A model generated the notes under the pieces. The model ran no database searches and had not been told where the DNA came from. It saw only the letters and a list, made by a program, of their open reading frames with translations. Positions 10,992 through 19,887 of a DNA stretch of 64,000 nt are shown piece by piece. The DNA is from Gemmatimonadota bacterium (lineage in GTDB: Bacteria; Gemmatimonadota; Gemmatimonadetes; Gemmatimonadales; Gemmatimonadaceae), in assembly GCA_021413975.1 (NCBI GenBank), contig JAIOPJ010000054.1, positions 248,001 to 312,000 of the forward strand, in the 5' to 3' direction. A program made the position numbers and the translations under genes. How positions within the stretch are numbered: position 1 is the stretch's first letter; each line of letters begins with the position of its first letter.

Positions 10992-11894
10992 TCAGGCCAC
11001 GCGCTCCCGCCGGAACTGCAGCACCACCACCGCCAGGATGATCAGCGCCCCGCCCGCGAGCGTCGGCCACGCGAGCGGCTGCCGGAGCACGATCACCGCG
11101 AGCAACGCCGTGAGGAACGGCTCCACGGTCGAGACGATCGCCACGCGCACCGGCCCGAGGCGGATCAACCCCATGAGGAAGAACACGCTCGGCAGCACGG
11201 TGCTGAACACCGCGAGCGCGCCGATCGTCATCCAGGCCGCCGGCTCGAGCTGCCAGGTGAACGACTTGTCCGAGACGCTCAGCATGAGGAAGGCCAGCGA
11301 CGCCCCGATCTTGGAGTAGGCGCTCGGCGGCGCGACCGGGTGGTCCTTCTGCAGGACCCGCATGACCGGGATGTAGATGCCGTACACGAGGGCCGCACCG
11401 AGGGCGAGCGCGACGCCGCGCCAGTCGATCGCGGCGGCCCCGGGCATGCCGACCATGACGGCGATGCCGGTGAACGAGAGCGCCAGTGCCGTGACGCGTC
11501 GCCGGTCGAGCTTCTCGGCGCCCCGCACCGCCTGCGCGAGTGCGACCCAGGCCGGATACGTATAGAAGAGGAAGGCGAGGGTCGCGGCCGGGATGAACTT
11601 GAGCGACGAGAGCGCGAGGTAGACCAGGAGCGCCTGCCCGAATCCGCCGATCGTCACGAAGCGGAGCATCTCGCGCGGCGGGATCCGCTTGTAGTCGTGC
11701 GTCCCCACCCAGATCGTGAGGATCACCGCCGCGAAGACGTAGCGCCAGGCGAGGACCGTCGCGAGCGAGAGCCCCGTCGCGACGGCCTGGGACGTGAGGA
11801 TGCTCACGGCGGCGAAGCCGGTCGCGGCGAGCAACGTGAAGAGCGTGCCCGGGCCGACCTGCGGGGAGTCGGAACGCGCGGAAGGAGAGGTCAT
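10992..11894 (-). CDS. EamA (DMT) family transporter
   Basis: The 300-residue protein has about ten hydrophobic segments arranged as two EamA repeats, the standard form of drug/metabolite exporters in the inner membrane. Recognisable pieces are ATVLAWRYVFA, FLFYTYPAWVALA and, in the second half, STVEPFLTALLAVIVL, close to the paralogue upstream. Its ATG at 11894 overlaps the stop of that paralogue by one base (TGATG), so translation is probably coupled. The substrate is unknown; EamA proteins export amino acids, sugars phosphates or drugs. The C-terminus ends just before the repeat array at 10985. Confidence 0.85.
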   Translation of the reverse strand: MTSPSARSDSPQVGPGTLFTLLAATGFAAVSILTSQAVATGLSLATVLAWRYVFAAVILTIWVGTHDYKRIPPREMLRFVTIGGFGQALLVYLALSSLKFIPAATLAFLFYTYPAWVALAQAVRGAEKLDRRRVTALALSFTGIAVMVGMPGAAAIDWRGVALALGAALVYGIYIPVMRVLQKDHPVAPPSAYSKIGASLAFLMLSVSDKSFTWQLEPAAWMTIGALAVFSTVLPSVFFLMGLIRLGPVRVAIVSTVEPFLTALLAVIVLRQPLAWPTLAGGALIILAVVVLQFRRERVA

Positions 11895-12790
11895 CACTCT
11901 GGGGGAGGAGCGTCGGGGATGGCGGGATGCGCGGAGCGCTGCAACAGCACGATCGCGACGATGATGAGGAGACCGCCGGCGAGCGTCATGGGGCCGATCG
12001 CCTGGCCGAGCACGAGGGCGGCGAACAGCGCCGTCCAGAAGGGCTCGACGGTCGAGAGGATCGCCGTGCGCACCGCCCCCAGCACTTCGAGCCCGCGGAG
12101 GAAGGTGATGAACGCCACCGTCGTGCTGATCACCGCGGCCGCGAGCGCGATCGCCCACATCGACGCGGTCATCCCGGTGAGGAGCACGCCTTGCCAGAGG
12201 GCCCAGCCGCCGAAGACGATCGCCGCGCCGCTGATGACCCACGCCGACGCGACCGCGGCGTCGTGCCCTCCGCGCATCCGGTGGAGCAGGGGGATGTAGG
12301 CCGCGTAGATCACGGCCGAGCCGAGCGCGCGCGCCACGCCGGCGAGCGGGAGCGCCGCACTCCAGGGCGTGCCGACCATCGTCGCGATGCCGCCCAGCGC
12401 GACGATCAGCGCGACGATCCGCATGGGCGTGAGCCGCTCGATGCCGAGCAGCGCCATCAGCACCGCGACCCAGGCGGGATAGGTATAGAAGAGGAAGCCG
12501 AGTTGCGCCGCCGAGAGCCACGCGAGCGACGAGAACGAGAGATACGTGATGAGCGTCTGCCCGCCGCCCCCCAGCAGCAGGAGCGCGAGCGCCTGCGATG
12601 CGGGGATCCGCACCCGCGCCGGACCGCCGGCCGCGAGCACCAGGAGTGGCGCGGCGATCGCGTACCGCCAGGCCATGAGCGCGATCAGGGCGACGCCGGC
12701 CCTGGTCGCGAGGGTGACGCCGATCGAGAGCGACCCGAAGGCGCAGGCCGCCACGAGCACGAGCCCGGCCGCGCGGCGTTCGCGGCTCAA
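11894..12790 (-). CDS. EamA (DMT) family transporter, tandem paralogue
   Basis: The 298-residue membrane protein is the same type as its downstream neighbour: two EamA repeats with MAWRYAIAAPLL, FLFYTYPAWVAVLMALLG and STVEPFWTALFAALVL. It is read from a TTG at 12790, ten bases after the mgtE stop, and its own stop overlaps the next gene's ATG. Two adjacent, clearly homologous but diverged copies suggest an old duplication, or a two-subunit exporter as in SMR-type pairs; the sequence does not decide this. The TTG start is the only near start codon that keeps the first membrane segment. Confidence 0.84.
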   Translation of the reverse strand: MSRERRAAGLVLVAACAFGSLSIGVTLATRAGVALIALMAWRYAIAAPLLVLAAGGPARVRIPASQALALLLLGGGGQTLITYLSFSSLAWLSAAQLGFLFYTYPAWVAVLMALLGIERLTPMRIVALIVALGGIATMVGTPWSAALPLAGVARALGSAVIYAAYIPLLHRMRGGHDAAVASAWVISGAAIVFGGWALWQGVLLTGMTASMWAIALAAAVISTTVAFITFLRGLEVLGAVRTAILSTVEPFWTALFAALVLGQAIGPMTLAGGLLIIVAIVLLQRSAHPAIPDAPPPE

Positions 12791-12800
12791 CGGTCGCCGC

Positions 12801-14216
12801 TCACAGGAGCGTGCCGCGGAGCAGCAGGAGGGCGAAGCTGAAGTAGATCACGAGGCCCGTCACGTCCACCAGCGTCGCGACGAACGGCGCCGAGGCGCTC
12901 GCGGGATCGAAGCCCAGGCGCCGCAGCACGAACGGGAGCATCGCGCCCGTCATGGTGCCGAAGGTCACGACCCCGACGAGCGAGAACCCGACCGTGAGGC
13001 CGATCCGGATGTAGTACGGGCCGTAGTCGTACAGCCCGAGCGACTGCCAGAGCAGCACGCGTCCCACGCCGAGCAGTCCGAGGATCGATCCGAGCGCGAG
13101 TCCGGCGGGGAGCTCGCGCATGACGACGCGCCACCAGTCGCCGAGCCGCACCTCGCGCAGCGCCATCGCGCGGATGATCAGCGACGTCGCCTGCGACCCC
13201 GAGTTGCCGCCCGAACTGATGATCAGCGGGACGAAGAGCGCCAGGACCACGGCGGTCGCGATCTCCTCCTGATAGTACGCCATCGCCCCCGCGGTCATCA
13301 TCTCGCCCACGAACAGGATCATCAGCCAGCCGGCGCGCTTGCGCAGGAGCTCGCCGAAGCTGCTGTTCATGTAGGAGTCCTCGAGGGCCTCCAAGCCGCC
13401 GAACTTCTGGACGTCCTCGGTCTGTTCCTCCTGGATGACGTCGATGACGTCGTCGACGGTGATGACGCCGAGCAGGCGCCGTTCCGCATCGACGACCGGC
13501 ACGGCGACGAGGTCGTAGTTCGACGTGAGCTGCGCGACCTCCTCGCGGTCGGCGGTCACGGGGACCGTCACGACCTCGCTCCAGGCCACATCGGCGACGC
13601 GTGCGCCCTCGGGGGCCGCGAGGAGCTCGCGGAGCGAGAGCACGCCGGTGAGCGCGCCATGCGCGTCGACCGAGTAGACGGTGCCCATCGCCTCACGCCG
13701 GCCGGCGCGCGCCATCCCGCGCACGGCGGCGAGCGCATCCTCCACGGTCTGCGATTCCGGCACCGAGACGAACTCGGTGGTCATCAGGCCGCCGGCCGTG
13801 TCGGGCTCGTACTGGAGCAACCGCTCGGTCTCGGCGCGCTCCTTCGCCGGGATCGCCTCGAGGATCTCGTCGGCGGCCTGCTCGTCCATCTCGTCGAGCA
13901 CGTCCACGCGCTCGTCCGGCGTCATCCCGGCGAGCAGGACCGCCGCTTCCTCCGGATCCATCGCCTCGAGGATCTCCGAGCGGAGCTCCTCGTCGAGGTA
14001 CTCGAGGACCGCCGCGGCCCGCGGCCCGGCGAGGGCGGTCAGCAGGCGAGGGACGAGCTCGCGCGGCAGCAGCTCGGCGACGTCCGCGAGGTCGGCCGGA
14101 TGCAGTTCCTCCGTCTCGGCCGCGATGCTCGACGGCTCGTTCTCGAGGAGGTCGAGGATGTCGGGTGCGACCAGCGCCGCGACCGACTTCTCCTTTTCGC
14201 GCCGATCTGGTGTCAC
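12801..14216 (-). CDS. mgtE: MgtE-type magnesium transporter
   Basis: The 471-residue product shows the full MgtE order: an acidic superhelical N domain (residues about 10-135, with EELHPADLADVAELLP and EAMDPEEAAVLLAGM), a CBS pair (about 140-260, with LMTTEFVSVPESQTVEDAL and LLGVITVDDVIDVIQEE), then five membrane segments carrying SSGGNSGSQAT, the selectivity-loop motif. MgtE is a Mg2+-gated inner-membrane channel. A GTG at 14216 is taken as start because the conserved domain begins right after it; no ATG lies close by. The two EamA genes follow 10 bases downstream and may be cotranscribed. Confidence 0.92.
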   Translation of the reverse strand: MTPDRREKEKSVAALVAPDILDLLENEPSSIAAETEELHPADLADVAELLPRELVPRLLTALAGPRAAAVLEYLDEELRSEILEAMDPEEAAVLLAGMTPDERVDVLDEMDEQAADEILEAIPAKERAETERLLQYEPDTAGGLMTTEFVSVPESQTVEDALAAVRGMARAGRREAMGTVYSVDAHGALTGVLSLRELLAAPEGARVADVAWSEVVTVPVTADREEVAQLTSNYDLVAVPVVDAERRLLGVITVDDVIDVIQEEQTEDVQKFGGLEALEDSYMNSSFGELLRKRAGWLMILFVGEMMTAGAMAYYQEEIATAVVLALFVPLIISSGGNSGSQATSLIIRAMALREVRLGDWWRVVMRELPAGLALGSILGLLGVGRVLLWQSLGLYDYGPYYIRIGLTVGFSLVGVVTFGTMTGAMLPFVLRRLGFDPASASAPFVATLVDVTGLVIYFSFALLLLRGTLL

Positions 14217-14397
14217 GGGGTGCCTCCCCGGGTGACGAAGGTGGTCGCGCGCGCGCGTACCATAGCGAAGTGCCCCGAAGCTAACCGGATGTCGGCGCCC
14301 CCAACAAGCGCGCGCGTCGATCGGTCGTCGGCCTCGAACGCGGTTTTCGCGTCGGACGCAACGTTCCGGCCACTCGCACTGTCGAAACCGTTGATCG

Positions 14398-14419
14398 GCC
14401 GGAGGCGTACTCCTCCGGC
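14398..14419 (+). other. Hairpin in the leader before the DUF5916 gene
   Basis: An eight-base-pair stem GCCGGAGG / CCTCCGGC closes a six-base loop about 55 bases upstream of the ATG at 14473. It lies in the 256-base divergent spacer between mgtE and the DUF5916 gene. It has no following T run, so it is not a clear terminator; it may shape the leader RNA. I match it to no known riboswitch class. Confidence 0.3.
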
Positions 14420-14472
14420 AGCGCAGGGCCCTCGGGCCTTCCCCCACCGGGACCTCAAACCCGGACGCGCTC

Positions 14473-17028
14473 ATGTTGCTCCCGTTCCTGTTCGCCCTGC
14501 AGGCCACCGTCGCCCGAGGTCCGGCGCCTCCGCCCGACGCGCTCCCCTCGGCGAGCGCGTCGCGCAGCGTCCCGGCGCCGACCGCGAACTCCGCCACCGC
14601 GGCTCTCGCCACGACGGCCCCCGTGCTCGACGGCAAGGACGACGACGCGCTCTGGCGCGACGCGCCGGCGATCACGCAGTTCCGCCAGCACGATCCCGTC
14701 GAGGACGGCGATCCGCGCTACCGGACCGAGGCGCGGGTGGGCTACGATGCCAGGTACCTCTACGTCTTCGTACGGGCCTTCGACCCCGCCCCCGACTCCG
14801 TGATGGCGTTCCTCTCGCGGCGCGACGCCCGCACGCAGAGCGACTACATCCACCTGATGGTCGACGCCTACCACGACCGGCGCACCGCCTTCCGCTTCAG
14901 CGTCAATCCGTTGGGCGTCAAGCGCGACTTCTACCTCTCGGGCGACGGCGACGAGGACGCCTCGTGGGACGGCGTCTGGGAGGTCGCGACGGCCGTGGAC
15001 TCGCTGGGCTGGACCGCCGAGTACCGCATCCCGTTCGGCCAGCTCCGCTTCCCCGAGGCGCCGTCGCACACGTTCGGCTTCGCCATCTGGCGCGAGATCG
15101 CACGGTACAACGAGCGGATCTCGTGGCCGCTCTACCGCCGGAGCCGGACCGGACTCGTCTCGCAGTTCGGCGACGTGTCGGGCTTCGACGGCATCACCGC
15201 GCCGCGGCGCCTCGAGGTGCTCCCGTACAGCGTGGCGACCAATGCGCCGCGCCCGGTGGGGAACGCGTTCGAGCGGCAACAGGACTTCGCGTTCGGCGCC
15301 GACGTGAAGTACGGGCTCACGAGCAACCTCACGCTCGACGGCACGGTGAACCCGGACTTCGGGCAGGTCGAAGCCGATCCCGCCGTGCTCAATCTGACCG
15401 CCTTCGAGCAGTTCTTCCAGGAGCGCCGTCCGTTCTTCCTCGAGGGCGCCGGCATCTTCAGCTTCGACGCGCAGGGGGGCGACGGTGACGTCTCCAACGC
15501 GCTCTTCTATTCGCGTCGCGTGGGGCGCGGGCCGCAATTGAGCGGCCGGTACTACGACCAGGACAATCCCTCCAACAGCACGATCCTCGGCGCGGCCAAG
15601 TTGACGGGGCGGACCGCGGGCGGTCTCAACGTCGGCTTCCTGGACGCCGTGACCCAGCGTGAACAGGGCGCGCTCGGCCGCACGATCGAGCCACAGAGCA
15701 ACTACCTCGTCACGCGGTTGCAGCAGGACTTCAAGGGCGGCAACTCGGGGGTCGGGATGATGCTCACCGCCACGAACCGCTCGCTCGACGACGACTCGCG
15801 GGCGTACCTGCGCGAGAGTGCCTACGCATTCGGCATCGACGCCCGGCACCGCTTCCGGGGGAACAACTACGAGGTGCGCGGATCGGCGGTCGCGAGCCGG
15901 GTGGCCGGCAGCGCGTCGAGCATCCTCGCCACGCAGCGCAGCGCCGTGCACTTCTATCAGCGTCCCGACTCCCGCCTGACCGTGGACAGCAACGCGACGT
16001 CGCTCGACGGCAGCCGCGTGAACCTGAGCCTCGGCAAGACCGGTGGCGGCGTCGTTCGCTTCCAGACCGGCGTGAGCGAGACGAGCGCCGGGTACGAGAT
16101 CAACGACGCCGGCTTCCTCCCGCGCGCCGACGAGCGCAGCCAGTACACCTGGGTCGGACTGCAATTCCAGAAGCCGACCAAGTACTACCGTCGCGCCAAC
16201 ATCAACATCAACCAGTGGAACGGCTGGAACACCGAGGGGCTGCACCTGAATTCGGGCGGGAACATCAACATCAACGGGGAGTTGCCGAACCAGTGGTTCG
16301 TCTACACCGGCTTCAACCTGAACGGCATCGGCACCGGGTTCGATGACCGTGCGTCGCGCGGCGGTCCCGCCCTGCGCCGCAATCAGCGCCGCAACACCTG
16401 GTTCGGTGTCCAGTCGGACCGCCGCAAGCCCACGAGCTTCACCATGCAGGGCTTCGTCGTCTTCAAGGACGTCTCCGGCTCGAAGGAGTGGGGCATCGAC
16501 CCGTCGGTGAACTTCCGTGTCGCGAGCCGCGTGCAGGCCGAGGTCGGCATGCACCTGAGCGCCGAGACGAACGACGCCCAGTGGTACGACAACGTGACCG
16601 ACGGGTCGGGGACGCACTACACCTTCGCGCATCTCGACCAGCGCACCAGCGCGATCACCACGCGCCTGGACTTCACGCTCACGCCCACGCTGTCGTTCCA
16701 GCTCTACGCGCAGCCCTTCATCACGGCCGGTGACTACTCGGACCACCGCGAACTCGCCGACCCGCGTGCGGCGCGCTACGCCGACCGGTTCCGGCCGTAC
16801 ACCGGGGCGCCGTTGGAGGACTTCAACTTCAAGCAGTTCCGGTCGAACAGCGTGGTGCGCTGGGAGTACCGGCCGGGCTCGGTCCTCTTCTTCGTCTGGC
16901 AGCAGGGCCGCGGCCAGGGGGACCGGAATGCCGGTGATTTCAACCTCGGGCGCGACTACGGGGACCTGTTCAAGTCACGGTCGGACAACACGTTCCTGAT
17001 CAAGGGGTCGTATTGGTTCAGCCTCTGA
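14473..17028 (+). CDS. DUF5916 outer-membrane protein with CBM9-like N-terminus
   Basis: The 851-residue exported protein has a short signal, then a CBM9/DOMON-like module (residues about 55-225: APVLDGKDDDALWRDAPAIT, YLYVFVRAFDP, GWTAEYRIPFGQLRF) and a long DUF5916 region that begins with LEVLPYSVA, passes VNPDFGQVEADPAVLNLT and FFQERRPFFLEGAGIF, and ends in alternating aromatic beta strands up to the final YWFSL. A terminal aromatic residue is typical of outer-membrane beta barrels. The family is common in Gemmatimonadota and Bacteroidota; its ligand is unknown, though carbohydrate or TonB-linked uptake is often assumed. A second family member is at 52174-54411. Confidence 0.85.
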   Translation: MLLPFLFALQATVARGPAPPPDALPSASASRSVPAPTANSATAALATTAPVLDGKDDDALWRDAPAITQFRQHDPVEDGDPRYRTEARVGYDARYLYVFVRAFDPAPDSVMAFLSRRDARTQSDYIHLMVDAYHDRRTAFRFSVNPLGVKRDFYLSGDGDEDASWDGVWEVATAVDSLGWTAEYRIPFGQLRFPEAPSHTFGFAIWREIARYNERISWPLYRRSRTGLVSQFGDVSGFDGITAPRRLEVLPYSVATNAPRPVGNAFERQQDFAFGADVKYGLTSNLTLDGTVNPDFGQVEADPAVLNLTAFEQFFQERRPFFLEGAGIFSFDAQGGDGDVSNALFYSRRVGRGPQLSGRYYDQDNPSNSTILGAAKLTGRTAGGLNVGFLDAVTQREQGALGRTIEPQSNYLVTRLQQDFKGGNSGVGMMLTATNRSLDDDSRAYLRESAYAFGIDARHRFRGNNYEVRGSAVASRVAGSASSILATQRSAVHFYQRPDSRLTVDSNATSLDGSRVNLSLGKTGGGVVRFQTGVSETSAGYEINDAGFLPRADERSQYTWVGLQFQKPTKYYRRANININQWNGWNTEGLHLNSGGNININGELPNQWFVYTGFNLNGIGTGFDDRASRGGPALRRNQRRNTWFGVQSDRRKPTSFTMQGFVVFKDVSGSKEWGIDPSVNFRVASRVQAEVGMHLSAETNDAQWYDNVTDGSGTHYTFAHLDQRTSAITTRLDFTLTPTLSFQLYAQPFITAGDYSDHRELADPRAARYADRFRPYTGAPLEDFNFKQFRSNSVVRWEYRPGSVLFFVWQQGRGQGDRNAGDFNLGRDYGDLFKSRSDNTFLIKGSYWFSL

Positions 17029-17030
17029 TA

Positions 17031-17121
17031 GGAGGAAGGATGGAGGATGAAGGATGAAAGTGCCCGGCGAGTGCGGACTGCCCTCTCTTTCCACCTTCAT
17101 CCTTCCTCCTTCGTCCTCGTC
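17031..17121. repeat. 'gaaggatgaagg' inverted intergenic repeat, copy 1
   Basis: The left arm (17031-17060) reads ggaggaaggatggaggatga and on to aggatgaaag. The right arm (17090-17116) is its imperfect complement, ccaccttcatccttcctcct. About 30 bases separate the arms. It begins two bases after the DUF5916 stop and may act as a 3' hairpin. Related copies are at 18625, 48851 and 58704. The rest of the spacer up to 17272 holds a GGGCCGGCCGGCCC palindrome near 17213 and no gene that I can support. Confidence 0.78.
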
Positions 17122-17272
17122 TGAAACCCTGTAAACCCTTTTCACGTACCGAGTGTCAGATACCGTGAAGGCCGACGACGAGTAGACAGTGGGTGCGGGT
17201 CGGTGCTGGTGGGGGGCCGGCCGGCCCTCTGTCGACTCTCGTCGGAAGCAGGGGACAACCGTACCGAAGGCA

Positions 17273-17314
17273 GACGCGCCGGTGGATGAGGTGAAGGGCA
17301 TCCACCGGCGCGTC
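17273..17314 (-). terminator. 16-bp stem hairpin after the HMA-like gene
   Basis: GACGCGCCGGTGGATG (17273-17288) and CATCCACCGGCGCGTC (17299-17314) form a perfect 16-base-pair stem with a ten-base loop. It lies 25 bases beyond the stop of the minus-strand gene at 17340, and also downstream of the plus-strand DUF5916 gene, so it could end transcription from either side. No T run follows on either strand, so termination would not be of the classical form. Confidence 0.55.
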
Positions 17315-17339
17315 GCTTCTTGCCCTGGATCGGGCCCGC

Positions 17340-17588
17340 TCAGTACTCCAGCGTCGGCAGCGTCCGCGGCAGGGTGCGCACGTCGCTCACGCGGAAGCCG
17401 GCCGCCTCGATGGCTTCGTGGATCGCTGCCCGGGCCGCCGACTCGCTCAGCGGCCCGTCGAGTTCGACCTCCGCCCGCCCCAGCTCCACGTCGGCGCGCG
17501 TGATCCCCTCCACGGCGCCGAGCGCCGTGAAGACCGCATGCCGCGCATGCACCGCGAGCATTCCCTCGATCGTCACCTGGAATCGCAT
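17340..17588 (-). CDS. HMA-fold protein lacking the CxxC metal site
   Basis: The 82-residue protein follows the ferredoxin-like heavy-metal-associated pattern: a first strand RFQVTIEGM, a helix, then GAVEGITRADVELGRAEVEL, a second helix AAIHEAIEAAGFRV. In copper chaperones and metal ATPases the first loop carries GMxCxxC. Here it reads GMLAVHARH, with no cysteine, so binding of Cu(I) or Hg(II) in the usual way is not possible. It may have become a protein-interaction domain, or use histidines. The start at 17588 puts the domain at the N-terminus. It is divergent from the dehydrogenase gene at 17662. Confidence 0.62.
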   Translation of the reverse strand: MRFQVTIEGMLAVHARHAVFTALGAVEGITRADVELGRAEVELDGPLSESAARAAIHEAIEAAGFRVSDVRTLPRTLPTLEY

Positions 17589-17661
17589 CGGCGGGGAATC
17601 TACCACTGCCGCACGCGCCGGGATTCTGCGACCTTCCTCTCGTCGCTCCCCTCCACCCGTC

Positions 17662-18573
17662 ATGCACATGCCCATCGTCGCATTCCTCGGTCTCGGCGCC
17701 ATCGGTACTCCCATGGCGCGCCATCTCGCCCGCGTGGACTGGGGCCTGCGCGTCTGGAACCGCACCGCGGTGCGCGCGTCCGAGTTCGCGACGAAGCATG
17801 CCGCGCATGGGGTCACGCACGCCACGACGCCGGCCGCCGCCGCCCGCGGCGCCGACGTCGTGATCACCTGCTTCCCCGTCTCGAGCGACGTCGAGTCGCT
17901 GCTCGACGGCCCTGACGGTGTCCTGGCCGGACTCGCGCGTGGCGCCACGCTCGTGGACTGCACCTCGGGCGACCCGGCGACCTCCAAGCGGATCGCCGCG
18001 CGCCTGGCCGAGAGGGGCGTCGGCTACCTCGACGCCCCGGTCTCCGGGGGAGTGCTCGGCGCCGAGGGAGGCACGCTCACCGTGATGGTCGGCGGCGACT
18101 CGGCGACGCTCGAGAAGGTGCGGCCGGTCCTCGAGGCGTTCGGCAAGAAGATCGTGCACTGTGGCGCGATCGGGACCGGGGACGCGGTGAAGGCCGTGAA
18201 CAACGCCCTGCTCGCGATGCACCTCTGGTCGACCGCCGAGGGTCTTGCGACGCTCACGAGCGCCGGCGTCGATCCCGCGGTGGCGCTCGACGTCATCAAC
18301 ACCTCGAGCGGCCGTTCCAACGCGTCGATGAACCTCTTTCCCGAGCGCGTGCTGACCCGCGCCTTCCCGCGCACCTTCCGGCTCGCGCTGCTCGACAAGG
18401 ACGTCGGAATCGCCGCGCAGGTGGCGCGCGAGCAGCGCATCCCCTCGCCGCTGATCCAGCTCACCGCCGAACTCTATCAGGCCGCCCACCGCGCCCTGGG
18501 CGAGGAAGCGGACCATGTGGAAGTCGTGAAGTGGGTAGAGCAGCTCACCGGCACCGTGATCGAGAAGCGGTAG
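17662..18573 (+). CDS. NAD(P)-dependent beta-hydroxyacid dehydrogenase family protein
   Basis: The 303-residue enzyme has the two-domain layout of 3-hydroxyisobutyrate dehydrogenase and its relatives: a Rossmann motif GLGAIGTPMARHL at residues about 9-21, the substrate motif DAPVSGGVLGAEGGTL near residue 125, and the catalytic-lysine block GAIGTGDAVKAVNNALLA near residue 175 (the lysine is in AVKAVNN). The family oxidises or reduces small beta-hydroxyacids; which one cannot be told. The start is ATG at 17662, with a second ATG two codons on. The class V aminotransferase-fold gene follows after a repeat-bearing spacer. Confidence 0.87.
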   Translation: MHMPIVAFLGLGAIGTPMARHLARVDWGLRVWNRTAVRASEFATKHAAHGVTHATTPAAAARGADVVITCFPVSSDVESLLDGPDGVLAGLARGATLVDCTSGDPATSKRIAARLAERGVGYLDAPVSGGVLGAEGGTLTVMVGGDSATLEKVRPVLEAFGKKIVHCGAIGTGDAVKAVNNALLAMHLWSTAEGLATLTSAGVDPAVALDVINTSSGRSNASMNLFPERVLTRAFPRTFRLALLDKDVGIAAQVAREQRIPSPLIQLTAELYQAAHRALGEEADHVEVVKWVEQLTGTVIEKR

Positions 18574-18624
18574 CCCCGAGCGCGAGCGAAGAAGGACCGC
18601 GACCTCGGGTCGACCGCCGTTCGT

Positions 18625-18657
18625 CTCTCATCCTCCATCCTTCAGCCTTCATCCTAC
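18625..18657. repeat. 'gaaggatgaagg' repeat, copy 2 (single arm)
   Basis: The stretch ctctcatcctccatccttca and on to gccttcatcct is one arm of the repeat family seen at 17031, 48851 and 58704. The matching left arm is missing or reduced to gaagaaggaccgcg near 18585. It lies between the dehydrogenase stop and the GTG of the next gene. Confidence 0.6.
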
Positions 18658-18661
18658 GACC

Positions 18662-19876
18662 GTGCTCAACCAGATCCGCTCCCGCTTCCCCGCACTCCAC
18701 CGCCAGCACCTCGGCCACCCCGTCGCCTACTTCGATGGACCGGGCGGCACCCAGGTCCCGCAGACGGTCGTGGACGCGATGGCCGATTACCTGCTGCACC
18801 ACAACGCCAACACGCACTGGGCGTACCCCACGAGCAACGAGACCGACGCGCTGCTCCTCGAGGCGCGCGAGCGGCTCGCCGACTTCCTCAATTGCTCGGC
18901 GCGCGAGGTCTGGTTCGCGAACAACATGAGCACCGGCACCTTCCACCTCGCCCGGGCGCTCGGGCGCGGATGGGGACCGGGGGACGAGGTCGTCATCACC
19001 GACCTCGATCACCACGCGAACGTCGCGCCCTGGCGCGCGCTCGAGAAGGAGCGCGGGATCACCATCAAGCAGGTGAGCGTGGACCTGAAGCGGGGACAGC
19101 TCGACTGGCCGTCGCTCAAGGCCGCGCTCGGCCCGCGCACCAAGCTCCTCGCGATCGGCGCGGGATCCAATGCGCTCGGCACGATCTCCGACGTGACCGC
19201 CGCCGCCAAGCTGGCCCACGCCGCGGGCGCGCTCGTATTCGTCGACGCCGTGCACTATGCCCCGCACGAGCTCGTGGACGTCCGCGCGATCGACTGCGAC
19301 TTCCTCGGGTGCTCGGCGTACAAGTTCTACGGCCCGCACATCGGGGTGCTGTACGGACGCGAGACGCTGCTCGCGGGCCTCGACGTCCCCAAGCTGGAGC
19401 CGGCGCCCGACGACGTGCCCGACCGGATGGAGACGGGGACGCAGAATCACGAGGGGATCATCGGCGCCGGGGCGGCCGTCGAGTTCCTCGCGTCGATCGG
19501 CGAGGGCGGGACCCGCCGGGCGCGGTTGGAGAGCGCCTTCGGCCTGCTGCATGGCCGCGGGATGAAGCTCTTCACCCGACTCTGGGACGGCCTCGGCGCC
19601 ATCGAGGGTGTCACGCGGTACGGTCCCGGTCCGGATCAGCCGCGCACCCCGACCATCGCCTTCACGGTGAAGGGCCATACCGCCGAGGCGGTGACCCGGG
19701 CGCTCGTCGGGCGCGGCATCTTCACGAGCCACGGCGACTTCTACGCGGCGACCATCGTGAGGCTCCTTGGCCTCGAGGTCGACGGGCTGGTCCGCGCCGG
19801 CGCGGCCTGCTACACCTCCGAGGAAGAGGTCGAACGCCTCATCGCCGGCGTCGCCGAGGTGGCGTCGCGGCGGTGA
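18662..19876 (+). CDS. Cysteine desulfurase-like class V aminotransferase-fold enzyme
   Basis: The 404-residue PLP protein matches the SufS/CsdA-like subfamily: YFDGPGGTQVPQTV, TDLDHHANVAPW, VFVDAVHYAPHELVDV and the cofactor-lysine block CSAYKFYGPHIG at about residues 218-229. Near the C-terminus, where true desulfurases carry the active cysteine in a GHHC-type loop, it reads SHGDFYA. The persulfide-forming cysteine is therefore absent. This fits the 'cysteine desulfurase-like' branch, whose reaction is not settled; other PLP chemistry on a small amino acid is likely. It starts with GTG at 18662. The next gene lies 11 bases downstream. Confidence 0.85.
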   Translation: MLNQIRSRFPALHRQHLGHPVAYFDGPGGTQVPQTVVDAMADYLLHHNANTHWAYPTSNETDALLLEARERLADFLNCSAREVWFANNMSTGTFHLARALGRGWGPGDEVVITDLDHHANVAPWRALEKERGITIKQVSVDLKRGQLDWPSLKAALGPRTKLLAIGAGSNALGTISDVTAAAKLAHAAGALVFVDAVHYAPHELVDVRAIDCDFLGCSAYKFYGPHIGVLYGRETLLAGLDVPKLEPAPDDVPDRMETGTQNHEGIIGAGAAVEFLASIGEGGTRRARLESAFGLLHGRGMKLFTRLWDGLGAIEGVTRYGPGPDQPRTPTIAFTVKGHTAEAVTRALVGRGIFTSHGDFYAATIVRLLGLEVDGLVRAGAACYTSEEEVERLIAGVAEVASRR

Positions 19877-19887
19877 TATATTGGGGG

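Noticed and set aside
10747..11070. Small frames in the repeat array, with HRGTEGTEN-like products
   Set aside because: These are translations of the intergenic repeat, not proteins.
14380..14472. Possible riboswitch before the DUF5916 gene
   Set aside because: Only one short hairpin is present and no conserved riboswitch core could be matched.
12546..15488. A long plus-strand frame across the second EamA gene and mgtE
   Set aside because: It is antisense to real membrane-protein genes and then enters the wrong frame of the DUF5916 gene; composition is low-complexity.
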